Source of the DNA: CAYLNG01 sp964497855
Lineage (GTDB): Bacteria > Verrucomicrobiota > Kiritimatiellia > SS1-B-03-39 > UBA6053
NCBI GenBank assembly: GCA_964497855.1
Contig: CAZCFM010000001.1
Coordinates: 70,310-134,309 of the forward strand
DNA: 64,000 bases
Direction: 5' to 3'
The translations under genes were made by a program, and so were the position numbers. The notes under the pieces were generated by a model. It searched no databases, was not told where the DNA came from, and saw nothing but the letters and a program-made list of their open reading frames with translations. Shown here piece after piece: positions 1-7,199 of the stretch; within the stretch, counting starts at the first letter, position 1; every line of letters begins with the position of its first letter.

Positions 1-57
1 TGTGCCATGGATGGCACACAAATCGAATAGCGTGCAACACATGGCCACAAATCGAAT
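1..57. repeat. Short inverted repeat and direct repeat at the left edge
   Basis: Positions 1-18 form a perfect inverted repeat (arms TGTGCCAT and ATGGCACA, 2-nt loop). The right arm begins a direct repeat: ATGGC followed by CACAAATCGAAT occurs at about 11-27 and again at 41-57, one base different in length. The element is cut by the window edge, so its type is unknown. No confident intact gene is visible between 1 and 317. Confidence 0.4.
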
Positions 58-134
58 CGGACCCGGTTTTCGGAACGTTCAGCAGCCACCCAAACAGATC
101 TTGATTCCGCAGGGATGCGAAGCAAATTTCATGC

Positions 135-317
135 ATGGTCGCGCCCTTTGAAACCGATGACGATGCTGTCGCGCTGGAGAAGCTGAATCAGCAGCTCCCG
201 CAGATGACGGAAGCCTACAACCCGCAGCCGATTCCGGACATTGGCGGTTTTACGCCGAACAGCCTGTTCCGCTTGGGGCTTCGCCACAGGCAGGAATATC
301 TGTGTCAAAAGGAGTGC
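135..317 (+). pseudogene. Possible 5' remnant of an unrecognised gene, truncated at the lolD 3' end
   Basis: This frame reads as plausible protein for about 60 codons (FETDDDAVALEKLNQQLP, then YNPQPIPDIGGFTP), after which it runs antisense through lolD and becomes low-complexity. The 'IPDIGGFTP' phrase weakly recalls the DLGGLSP-type motif of some SEC-C/pRiA4b-Orf3-like proteins. The change of character at the lolD stop suggests a truncated gene fragment. It could also be chance, and no function is claimed. Confidence 0.2.
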
Positions 318-1010
318 TTACTCCTGAACCTGGCCGTCGGCGATGCGGACGGTGCGGGAGCAGCGGGCGGCGAGGGCGGGGTCGTGCGTGACGATCACGA
401 GGGTGCGGTGGCGTTCGGCACTGAGGCGGAAGAGGTCGTCGAGTACACGGCTGCCGGTTTCGGCGTCGAGATTGCCGGTGGGTTCGTCGGCGAGCAGGAT
501 GTCGGGGTCGTTGGCGAGGGCGCGGGCGATGGCGAGGCGTTGCTGCTCGCCACCGCTGAGTTCGACGGGCCGGTGGCCGAGGCGGTGGCCGAGACCGACG
601 TTTTCGAGCTGCAATCGAACATGGGCGACGGCGGCGGCATCGGGCGCGCCCCAGCGGCGCAGGGCGCGGGCGGGCATGAGGGCGTTTTCGAACACGCTGA
701 GGTCGGGCAGCAGATGGTAGTTCTGGAAAACGATGCCCATGCGACGGGCGCGGAAGCCGGCGCGGCGCGATTCACCCCAGCGGTGGATGGGCTGATCGTC
801 CACACGCAATTCGCCGCTGTCCGGGGTGTCGAGTCCGCCCAGCAAATGCAGGAGAGTGCTTTTGCCACTTCCGCTCGCGCCCATGATGCAGAGGCTCTCG
901 CCGGCCTGCACGGCGAGGGTTGCGCCTTTGAGCACTTCGATCACGCCGTGGGGCATACGGTAGGATTTGCGCAGACCGATGGCCTGCAAAACGAAAGGGG
1001 CGTCAGTCAT
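318..1010 (-). CDS. lolD: Lipoprotein-releasing ABC transporter ATP-binding protein LolD
   Basis: This 230-residue ABC ATPase powers release of outer-membrane lipoproteins from the inner membrane to LolA. It has a Walker A motif GASGSGKST at about residues 44-52, the signature LSGGEQQR, a Walker B ending LLADEPTGNLD, and a switch His in VIVTHD. LSGGEQQR followed by DEPTGNLD is typical of the LolD/MacB/FtsE subfamily. I start at MTDAPF rather than 21 codons upstream, because this ATG has a GGAGG eight bases ahead and overlaps the end of the permease gene by only 8 bp. The permease next door supports LolD over MacB or FtsE. It is the last gene of the lysS-lolC-lolD run. Confidence 0.9.
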   Translation of the reverse strand: MTDAPFVLQAIGLRKSYRMPHGVIEVLKGATLAVQAGESLCIMGASGSGKSTLLHLLGGLDTPDSGELRVDDQPIHRWGESRRAGFRARRMGIVFQNYHLLPDLSVFENALMPARALRRWGAPDAAAVAHVRLQLENVGLGHRLGHRPVELSGGEQQRLAIARALANDPDILLADEPTGNLDAETGSRVLDDLFRLSAERHRTLVIVTHDPALAARCSRTVRIADGQVQE

Positions 1011-2244
1011 GGCGCAGCGCCTCCACGGGGTTTTTGCGGGCGGCGATCCAAGCGGGAAGGGCACCGCCGACAAGGCAGAGGACGAGGACCATGCCGACGA
1101 TCAGACCCACGTCGGAGGGATCGGTGCGGGAGGGCAGGCTGTCGAGGAAATAGAGGTCCTTGGGCAGGGCCTGGCGTCCGGTCCAGGCGGAAAAGGCGTC
1201 CACGATGGTCTGGCGGTAGTGGAGAATGAGCAGTCCGGCGCCGGTGCCGAGCAGGATGCCGAAGACGCCCTGGATGAGTCCGTACCACATGAACACGCGC
1301 ATCACGGTGCCGTTGCGGAAACCCATCGACTTGAGTAGTCCGATTTCGCGGGTCTTCTGCACGCTGACCATGATGAGGGTGCAGGAGACGAGAAAACTGG
1401 CGACGATAGAGATCACGCCGAGCAGAAAAAACATCATGCGTTTTTCGAGTTCGAGCGCACCGAAAAGGTGTTCGTTCATCTGCATCCAGCTCATGGACAC
1501 GTAGCGGTTTCCGGACATTGTGCCGATGCGGGTTGCGAGAGTGTCGGCGGCGAACACATCTTCGCCGATGATTTGCATGCCGTGGACACCGTCGTCCATG
1601 CCCAGCACATCGCGGGCGGTCTGGAGATTGGTGAGCACGAAGCCCTGGTCGATCTGCCACATGCCGACTTTGAAAATACCCGCGATGCGCAGTTCGCTGG
1701 GCAGGCGGATTTCACCGTCGCGGGCATTGGCGAAACTGCTGGGACTGAGGATGCTGATGCGGTCGCCGGTGCGCACGCCGAGACGGCGGGCAAGGTCGAT
1801 GCCAATGAGACATTCTTCCTCGCCAAACGTGAAACTGCCTTCGACGAGAGTTTTCTCCGGTTCGGCGGCGAGTTTCTGGAAGAGGAAGTCGTGCTGCGGG
1901 TCGATGCCACGCAGCATGGGCATGTCGAAGGCGTCGTCGTGCATGAGCAGGACGCCCATTTGCAGGAAAGGAGCGACGGAACGGACTTCGGGGAGGGAGG
2001 CGACTTCCGCGAAGAGCGGGTCGTCTTCGGCCATGGGGCGTCCGTAGGAATAGACGGTGACGTGTGGATGAAAGCTGAGGATTTTTTCTTTCCACATGTC
2101 ATCAAAGCCGTTCATGACGGAGATGACGATGATGAGCACGGCCACGCCGAACAGGGTTCCCACAACGGCCAGCAGATTGATGACCGAAAGCATGTGCTTT
2201 TTCGGACGCAGGTAAGCCAGAGCCAGGTAGAGGGAGGGCGTCAT
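1003..2244 (-). CDS. lolC: Lipoprotein-releasing ABC transporter permease LolC/LolE
   Basis: This 413-residue inner-membrane permease matches the usual length of LolC/LolE. A transmembrane helix lies at about residues 20-45, a periplasmic MacB-like core at about 50-270 (LYSYG-type start, GIDLARRLG in the middle), and three helices in the C-terminal third, including SIVASFLVSCTLIMVSVQKTREIGLLKSMG. The KTREIGLLKSMG loop is the conserved coupling region facing LolD. Only one permease gene is present here, so the protein may act as a homodimer (LolF-like), as in lineages with a single LolC/E. It starts 7 bp after lysS ends and overlaps lolD, so the three are probably co-transcribed. Confidence 0.9.
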   Translation of the reverse strand: MTPSLYLALAYLRPKKHMLSVINLLAVVGTLFGVAVLIIVISVMNGFDDMWKEKILSFHPHVTVYSYGRPMAEDDPLFAEVASLPEVRSVAPFLQMGVLLMHDDAFDMPMLRGIDPQHDFLFQKLAAEPEKTLVEGSFTFGEEECLIGIDLARRLGVRTGDRISILSPSSFANARDGEIRLPSELRIAGIFKVGMWQIDQGFVLTNLQTARDVLGMDDGVHGMQIIGEDVFAADTLATRIGTMSGNRYVSMSWMQMNEHLFGALELEKRMMFFLLGVISIVASFLVSCTLIMVSVQKTREIGLLKSMGFRNGTVMRVFMWYGLIQGVFGILLGTGAGLLILHYRQTIVDAFSAWTGRQALPKDLYFLDSLPSRTDPSDVGLIVGMVLVLCLVGGALPAWIAARKNPVEALRHD

Positions 2245-2251
2245 GCGCGGA

Positions 2252-3694
2252 TCAGTGAGCTTTCGGCTTCATCTGCGGGAAGAGGATGACGTCGCGGATG
2301 GCCTCGCTGCCGGTGAGGAGCATGACGAGTCGGTCGATGCCCACGCCCATGCCGCCGGCGGGAGGCATGCCGTGTTCGAGGGCGAGCAGGAATTCGGCGT
2401 CGAACTTCATCGCCTCTTCCCCGGACTGCGCGAGCAGGCGTTCGCGTTGGAGGATGGGGTCGTTGAGTTCGTTGTAGCCGGGGGCGATTTCCTTGCCGCC
2501 GATGATGAGTTCGAACACGTCGACTTTGGAGGGATCGTCGGCGCAGGGTTTGGCAAGGGGGACGAGACCGGCGGGAAGGCGGGTGACGAAGGTCGGGTTG
2601 ATCAGAGTTTTTTCGATGGTCTTTTCGAAAATCTCCTGGGTCACTTCAAGGTCGCTCCAGGCTGCATCGACGTGGCAGCCAAGAGAGAGGGCGCGGGCGC
2701 GTTTTCCGTCGGCATCGAGGTCAAAGTAGTCTGCGCCGGCGCGTTCGCGAATCAGATCGTCGTAGGGGGCTTCGCGCCATTGCGTCAGGTCCACGGGTTC
2801 GGCGACAGTGCCGACCTGCAAAGTGCCGATGACGGTCTGGGCGAGATGCGGAATGAGTTCGCGAATGAGGGACTGCATGGATTCGCGGTTGCCGTAGGCC
2901 TCGTAAATCTCGAGCATGGTGAACTCGGGATTGTGGTTGCGGCTGAGGCCTTCGTTGCGGAAGTTGCGGTTCAGTTCGAAGACCTTGTCGAAGCCGCCGA
3001 CGAGCAGGCGTTTGAGGTAGAGTTCGGGGGCGATGCGCAGGAACATTTCCATGCCAAGCGCGTTGTAGTGCGTCTGGAAAGGCGTGGCGGCGGCACCGCC
3101 GGGGATGGACTGCATCATCGGGGTCTCGACTTCATCGAAGCCGCGGGCGGCGAGGAAGGATCGGATTTCGCGGACGATGGCGATGCGGGCGTTGAAGACC
3201 TTGCGGACCTCGGGGTTGGCGATAAGGTCGAGGTAGCGCTGGCGGTAGCGGGTTTCGACGTCGCTGAGGCCGTCCCATTTGTCGGGCAGCGGGAGCAGGG
3301 ATTTGGCGAGCAGGGTCCAGGCGGTGACGTGGAGGGTCGGTTCGCCGGTGCGGGTGGTGAACCAATAGCCGGTGATGCCGAGGTGGTCGCCGAGGTCGCA
3401 CAATTTGAAAGCGCGGAAGGCGTCTTCGCCGACGTCGTTCAGCTTGAGGTAAATCTGGATGCGTCCGCTTCCGTCCTGAAGGTGGGCGAAAACAGATTTG
3501 CCCATTTCGCGGGAGGTCATGAGGCGACCGGCGACGCGGACGGATTTGCCCTCTTCGTAGGCGGCGGACACGGCGTCGAAACGGCCATCGCGGGGAAAGG
3601 CCTGGCCCCAGGGGGAATAGCCAGCGGCCTGGAGTTTTTCGAGGTTTTGGAGGCGCTGGGCGCGCAATTCGTTTTCGGGAAGATGGGTTTCCAT
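2252..3694 (-). CDS. lysS: Lysyl-tRNA synthetase, class II
   Basis: This 480-residue enzyme charges tRNA-Lys in the cytoplasm. An N-terminal OB-fold anticodon-binding domain lies at about residues 50-155 (VRVAGRLMTSREMGKSVF). The class II catalytic core follows, with motif 2 in RNFRNEGLSRNHNPEFT and motif 3 in GMGVGIDRLVMLL near the end. The length is typical of bacterial LysRS. The start is fixed by an in-frame stop shortly upstream. The bases before it are pyrimidine-rich with no Shine-Dalgarno match, and two terminator-like hairpins lie only 26-82 bp upstream. Synthesis may therefore depend on a very short leader or on regulated readthrough from the HU/IHF gene. Confidence 0.97.
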   Translation of the reverse strand: METHLPENELRAQRLQNLEKLQAAGYSPWGQAFPRDGRFDAVSAAYEEGKSVRVAGRLMTSREMGKSVFAHLQDGSGRIQIYLKLNDVGEDAFRAFKLCDLGDHLGITGYWFTTRTGEPTLHVTAWTLLAKSLLPLPDKWDGLSDVETRYRQRYLDLIANPEVRKVFNARIAIVREIRSFLAARGFDEVETPMMQSIPGGAAATPFQTHYNALGMEMFLRIAPELYLKRLLVGGFDKVFELNRNFRNEGLSRNHNPEFTMLEIYEAYGNRESMQSLIRELIPHLAQTVIGTLQVGTVAEPVDLTQWREAPYDDLIRERAGADYFDLDADGKRARALSLGCHVDAAWSDLEVTQEIFEKTIEKTLINPTFVTRLPAGLVPLAKPCADDPSKVDVFELIIGGKEIAPGYNELNDPILQRERLLAQSGEEAMKFDAEFLLALEHGMPPAGGMGVGIDRLVMLLTGSEAIRDVILFPQMKPKAH

Positions 3695-3719
3695 AAGCGG
3701 ACAAAGGGGATGGGTTCAC

Positions 3720-3748
3720 AAAAAACCCGGTCGGGAATCCGGACCGGG
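3720..3748 (-). terminator. Rho-independent terminator upstream of lysS
   Basis: On the minus strand, CCCGGTC pairs with GACCGGG around a 9-nt loop, followed directly by six T. It lies between the HU/IHF stop and the lysS start, with the T-run only 25 bp from the lysS ATG. Confidence 0.75.
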
Positions 3749-3750
3749 GG

Positions 3751-3776
3751 AAAAAGGCCGGAGCGGGGTTCCGCTC
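3751..3776 (-). terminator. Second terminator-like hairpin at the HU/IHF 3' end
   Basis: On the minus strand, GAGCGG and CCGCTC form a 6-bp stem around AACC, followed by CGGCC and five T. It overlaps the HU/IHF stop codon. With the hairpin at 3720-3748 it forms a tandem pair. Confidence 0.6.
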
Positions 3777-4122
3777 AGTCTCCGGAATCGTAGGGCAGCG
3801 AGGTGATGTCGCCGGTGACGAGGTGTTTCATCACTTTGCCCGCGCGGAATTTGACCACTTTGCGGGTGGGGATGGTGACGATCTGATCGGGGCGGTTGGG
3901 GTTGCGTCCGATGCGGGATTTGCGTTCGCAGAGTTCAAACACTCCGAAATTGCGGAACTCGACTTCTTCGCCGCGGGCGAGGCTTTCCGTGATGTAGTCG
4001 AGGGTCTTTTGGATGATGTTGTGCACATCCTGCTGAATCAAACCGGTTTCTTCGGCGATTCGCGTCACCAGATCACGTTTGGTGGTGCGTTTGGTGGGGG
4101 GAACTTGGTCCTCAATCTGCAT
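3775..4122 (-). CDS. HU/IHF-family DNA-bending protein
   Basis: This 115-residue protein of the bacterial histone-like HU/IHF family binds and bends DNA as a dimer. It has the helical N-terminal dimerisation region (TKRDLVTRIAEETGLIQQDV), the conserved core VEFRNFGVFELCERKSRIGRNP, and the DNA-binding arm tip with NPNRPDQ before the terminal VVKFRAGKVMK helix. The spacing and 'FGVFE' fit the IHF-alpha/HU superfamily but do not separate the two. Ten extra N-terminal residues and a short acidic tail (LPYDSGD) extend it beyond a typical 90-residue HU. The start MQIEDQ is the ATG that gives a normal-length family member; an upstream in-frame extension looks non-coding. Tandem terminators follow it. 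Confidence 0.9.
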   Translation of the reverse strand: MQIEDQVPPTKRTTKRDLVTRIAEETGLIQQDVHNIIQKTLDYITESLARGEEVEFRNFGVFELCERKSRIGRNPNRPDQIVTIPTRKVVKFRAGKVMKHLVTGDITSLPYDSGD

Positions 4123-4167
4123 GGCGTTTCTCGGCTGGGGTGAAAGGATGCCGCTACCCGTAATGCG

Positions 4168-4183
4168 AAAAACCCACGGGGTC
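4168..4183 (-). terminator. Weak terminator-like hairpin after the FkbM gene
   Basis: In the 94 bp between the methyltransferase stop and the HU/IHF start, the minus strand reads ACCC-CGT-GGGT followed by a T-run, preceded by a small GCAGG/CCTGC inverted repeat. The stem is short, so termination may be partial and the HU/IHF gene may still be in the upstream transcript. Confidence 0.3.
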
Positions 4184-4216
4184 AAGCAGGATTCCCCTGC
4201 GGAAAGAGCTAAGTCT

Positions 4217-4936
4217 TTACGGAGAGCTTCGTAGAAAGCTGTAATTGCCTTTGGGGGCCACGCCCACGAGTCGAAAACCGGCCTGCGACAGACTGCGAAG
4301 GGCGGCGGCAATCCGCTCGCGCCATTGAGGGTCCTGCGGGGTGTGCGTTTCGTCGAATTCGACGCAGAGGGCGGTGACGGGCGGCCCCTGGGCGAGCAGG
4401 TCCTGAAGAACGGCGTATTCCGCGCCTTCGATATCGAGCTTGAGCAGATCGATTCGGGCATGGGCTCGTTCGCGGGCGAGGGTGGAAAGGCGTTTGCATG
4501 GGGCGCGGAAGGCGGGTCGTTCGCCTTGGAGGGCGGTCAGGGAGTGCGAGACGTGCCACGGGTTGGCGGGGGCGTGAAAAAGCTGTTCCGTGTCGCTGTT
4601 CCAGACGCCGACGGGCTCGAAGTGAAAGCCGGGGCAACGCGCGGACACGGTGGCGGCGTGGGCAATGGCGGCGGGCGTTGGATCGAAGGCGTGGACGACG
4701 GCGTTGTGTTCGCGCGCGCAGGCTTCGTCGAAGGAACTGTCGAGCCCAAGGCCAACGGCGTAGACGACGGCGCCGGGCCGCAGCACGACTTGCGGCACCT
4801 TCCAGGCTCCGGGACCGCTGCCGACGCGTTGCAGCGGCACCGGATGGATGCGGGCGCCCGACACGGGGTCATAGCGCAGAAAACGCTGGCAGAAACACGC
4901 GTGGATCCACCAGAGTTTTCCGGGCGATCGGGTCAT
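4217..4936 (-). CDS. FkbM-family methyltransferase
   Basis: This 239-residue predicted SAM-dependent methyltransferase belongs to the FkbM family, which often methylates sugar hydroxyls of surface polysaccharides. The glycine-rich SAM-binding segment is VVYAVGLGLDSSFDEA, the following acidic strand is VVHAFDPTP, and the characteristic FkbM segment is RIDLLKLDIEGAEYAVLQDLL. The protein ends CVEFDETHTPQ...GFRLVGVAPKGNYSFL, typical of the family C terminus. The start MTRSP overlaps the end of the upstream glycosyltransferase by ATGA, implying translational coupling. This supports a shared role in glycan modification. The acceptor cannot be read from the sequence. Confidence 0.85.
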   Translation of the reverse strand: MTRSPGKLWWIHACFCQRFLRYDPVSGARIHPVPLQRVGSGPGAWKVPQVVLRPGAVVYAVGLGLDSSFDEACAREHNAVVHAFDPTPAAIAHAATVSARCPGFHFEPVGVWNSDTEQLFHAPANPWHVSHSLTALQGERPAFRAPCKRLSTLARERAHARIDLLKLDIEGAEYAVLQDLLAQGPPVTALCVEFDETHTPQDPQWRERIAAALRSLSQAGFRLVGVAPKGNYSFLRSSP

Positions 4937-6093
4937 GTCAGGACGTCCCGGTAGTGGGCGAGCAGTTGGCGGGCGGCCCGGTCCCAGCTGTAGTGTTCGA
5001 GGACAAAGGCGCGGGCCTGATGTCCCATGTGCGCGGCGGCGTGGGGGTCGTCGAGCAGGGCGGCGATTTCGGTGGCGAGGGATTCGGCGTCGAGGGCACT
5101 GCGGCGCGCGCCGCCGGCGTCGACCAATTCGTCGAAATGACAGCCCGCGGTGAGGACGATGGGGGAGGCGGCGAGGGCGGCTTCCAGAAGAGCGATGCTG
5201 AAACCTTCGGCGCGGCTGGGGAGGCAGAAACAGGCGCAGAGATGCAGGGCTGTCCATTTGGCGAGGCCCTGGAGGGTGCCGGGGAGAATGACGCGATCTT
5301 CGAGGCCATGTTCCGCGACGCGGGTTTCGAGAAGGTCCTGCATTCCGTAGTCCGGACCGGCGAGCACGAGGCGGAGGCCGGGACGGGAGGGGGCGAGGCG
5401 GGCAAAGGCTTCGAGCAGGAGGTCGGGGGATTTCTGCTCGTGGAGACGGGCGAGAAAAAGTACGAAAGGCTGTCCGTCGATGCCGGGAAGTTCGGGCTCT
5501 TCCTCGCAAAGGTTTTCGCAGGGAAAAATGCCGTTGGGCACGCGGCGGGTGCGGGGCAGACCGAGGGCGTGGAGGGCCTGTTCCTCTTTCAGGCTGAAGA
5601 CATGGGCAAAGGCGGCGTTTCGCCAGTATTTGCGCCAGCCCAGGGGGTACATCACAAGGGCTTTGGCGAAGCGGCGCCGTTGCATGTGCCAAGGGTGCAG
5701 CATGGCGTGGGGGCAGAACACGTAGGGGATGCCCTGGGCCTTGGCGCGGGCGTGGACATGGCGCAGCAGGGGTTCCCAGAGTCCGTGGGTGTGAATCAGG
5801 CTGGGGGCGAACGAATCCAGCGCTTGCAGAGCCCGTTTGGCGAAGAGTTTTTCGCAGCCCTCCAGGTCCGCAATACGAATTCGCGTCAGAGTGGAAAATC
5901 CGGGCAAGGATTCGAAGGCCTGGTGAACCGCTTCCTCGTCCAGATCCGATCCGTAATAGAGAATGCCAACCCGGGCACCGGCGAGGGCTTGGGCGGCGGC
6001 GAGCGAAAGCGCGGCTTTGGGCAATCCGCCCATCGACGGATGTAAAGATCCGATGACATGCAGGACGCGCAGGGCTTCCGATGGGGGGGGCAT
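4933..6093 (-). CDS. Glycosyltransferase family 4 (GT-B fold)
   Basis: This 386-residue retaining glycosyltransferase has a GT-B fold. The N-terminal acceptor-side domain begins VLHVIGSLHPSMGGLPKAALSLA, with the glycine loop typical of GT4. The C-terminal nucleotide-sugar domain includes FVLFLARLHEQKSPDLLLEA and the E-x7-E region EGFSIALLEAALAASPIV. It probably adds a sugar to a lipid- or polysaccharide-linked acceptor at the inner face of the cytoplasmic membrane. It begins 10 bp after the exported Pro/Ser-rich protein gene ends and overlaps the FkbM methyltransferase gene. Confidence 0.88.
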   Translation of the reverse strand: MPPPSEALRVLHVIGSLHPSMGGLPKAALSLAAAQALAGARVGILYYGSDLDEEAVHQAFESLPGFSTLTRIRIADLEGCEKLFAKRALQALDSFAPSLIHTHGLWEPLLRHVHARAKAQGIPYVFCPHAMLHPWHMQRRRFAKALVMYPLGWRKYWRNAAFAHVFSLKEEQALHALGLPRTRRVPNGIFPCENLCEEEPELPGIDGQPFVLFLARLHEQKSPDLLLEAFARLAPSRPGLRLVLAGPDYGMQDLLETRVAEHGLEDRVILPGTLQGLAKWTALHLCACFCLPSRAEGFSIALLEAALAASPIVLTAGCHFDELVDAGGARRSALDAESLATEIAALLDDPHAAAHMGHQARAFVLEHYSWDRAARQLLAHYRDVLT

Positions 6094-6103
6094 GGCGACG
6101 TTC

Positions 6104-7183
6104 TCAGGGAAAGGCGGAACCCGTGCGGGGGCGGATGCGATAGTCTTCTGTGCGAAAACGATCGCGGTCGATCACAGGAGAAGGCGGTGGGGCGGAGACG
6201 GCGGGCTGGGAAAAGGCCACAGGCTGGAGGGGCGGAGAAAAGGGGACGGGCATGGCGATCGCCGTCGGAGCGTTGGCGCGGCTGTCGGGAAGGGGTGAAA
6301 TGCCAAGCGTGGAGGGGCTGGAGGCGGGGGAGAAGGAAGGGCGGGAGGAAATGCCGTCGGAAAAGGGAGAGGCGGCATCAGGACGCTGCCATTGGGTCTG
6401 CACGGCCTGGAATTCGGCGCGGCTGCGTTCGAAGGCGCGATCGGCGGCGGAACTGGGGAGGCTCATGGCCTGAACCGAGTCCATGCGCAGGGCGGAGGGC
6501 AGTGGCGAGGCTCCGGAAACATTCCCGGATGCGGGAGAAATCGTGGTGGCCTCCACACGCGTGTCTCCCGTCAAAGGCGTCCGAGTGGCGGGACTGGAGA
6601 TTTCACTCACGACAGGAGCCATGGTCAGCCCCGTCGTTACAGGGATGCTGGGGGATAGCGCAGCTTGGGACTGCGGATTTTCTGTTTTGGCTTCTTCTTG
6701 TTTTTCTTCGGGAGTTTGAAGCTCCTTCTCGATCAGGGTTTCCTGCAAGTTGGACCAATCCGTAGGGCTGTCTTTATCGTCCCCTGCGGGCTCCAAGGAA
6801 AACTCCTCCAACTCCTTTTTTCCAATGAGGTCGTCATCGCTGAGGAAATCCAGGGGTTTGAGCCAGGAGCTTTCTTTTTCTTTTTCCTCATGCAGGGGGG
6901 CCGCGGTCGTTTGCAGGGTTGGGGCAATGTTCTGCATCGGAAGCAGGTTGCCTCCAAAGGAGCTGCTCTGGGTGCGAAACCCGCCCGTGCCCGCCGAGGG
7001 CAGGTATTCAGGTTCATTTCGGCGTTCCACCCGTGGACTTTCCCAAGCCCCCGGCACATGGATCGGGCGCTGATCATACACACGGAAGGTTGACTTTCGC
7101 CGCAGGGGGGGCGAAGCTTCATCGGCTCCAGCCAACGTGGCCAGGAGCAGGAACATCCATCCATGCATGCGTAAGGTTTTCAT
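6104..7183 (-). CDS. Exported Pro/Ser-rich protein of unknown function
   Basis: About 359 residues, not recognised. The N terminus MKTLRMHGWMFLLLATLAGADE looks like a signal peptide cleaved near residue 20. The rest is largely low-complexity, rich in Pro, Ser, Ala and Glu, with no clear domain, and ends in a basic/polar segment (PSPVIDRDRFRTEDYRIRPRTG). It may be a periplasmic or surface linker-type protein. The start is uncertain: ATG 7183 gives the best signal peptide, but a start at 7201 or 7168 is possible. It is divergent from the subtilase gene with only 16 bp between, so one promoter must lie inside the opposite gene. Downstream genes are a GT4 and an FkbM enzyme. Confidence 0.6.
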   Translation of the reverse strand: MKTLRMHGWMFLLLATLAGADEASPPLRRKSTFRVYDQRPIHVPGAWESPRVERRNEPEYLPSAGTGGFRTQSSSFGGNLLPMQNIAPTLQTTAAPLHEEKEKESSWLKPLDFLSDDDLIGKKELEEFSLEPAGDDKDSPTDWSNLQETLIEKELQTPEEKQEEAKTENPQSQAALSPSIPVTTGLTMAPVVSEISSPATRTPLTGDTRVEATTISPASGNVSGASPLPSALRMDSVQAMSLPSSAADRAFERSRAEFQAVQTQWQRPDAASPFSDGISSRPSFSPASSPSTLGISPLPDSRANAPTAIAMPVPFSPPLQPVAFSQPAVSAPPPSPVIDRDRFRTEDYRIRPRTGSAFP

Positions 7184-7199
7184 GTCTTGTAGAGTACCC

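Noticed and set aside
135..1229. Long plus-strand reading frame over lolD
   Set aside because: Beyond about residue 60 it is antisense to lolD, low-complexity (Gly/Ala/Glu), without a domain; lolD has all ABC motifs.
2243..3793. 516-codon plus-strand frame opposite lysS
   Set aside because: It is antisense to a complete lysyl-tRNA synthetase and arises from high GC bias at codon positions.
4937..5692. N-terminal extension of the FkbM protein to position 5692
   Set aside because: The extension is Arg/Pro-rich antisense-like sequence overlapping the glycosyltransferase gene; the ATGA-coupled start is used instead.
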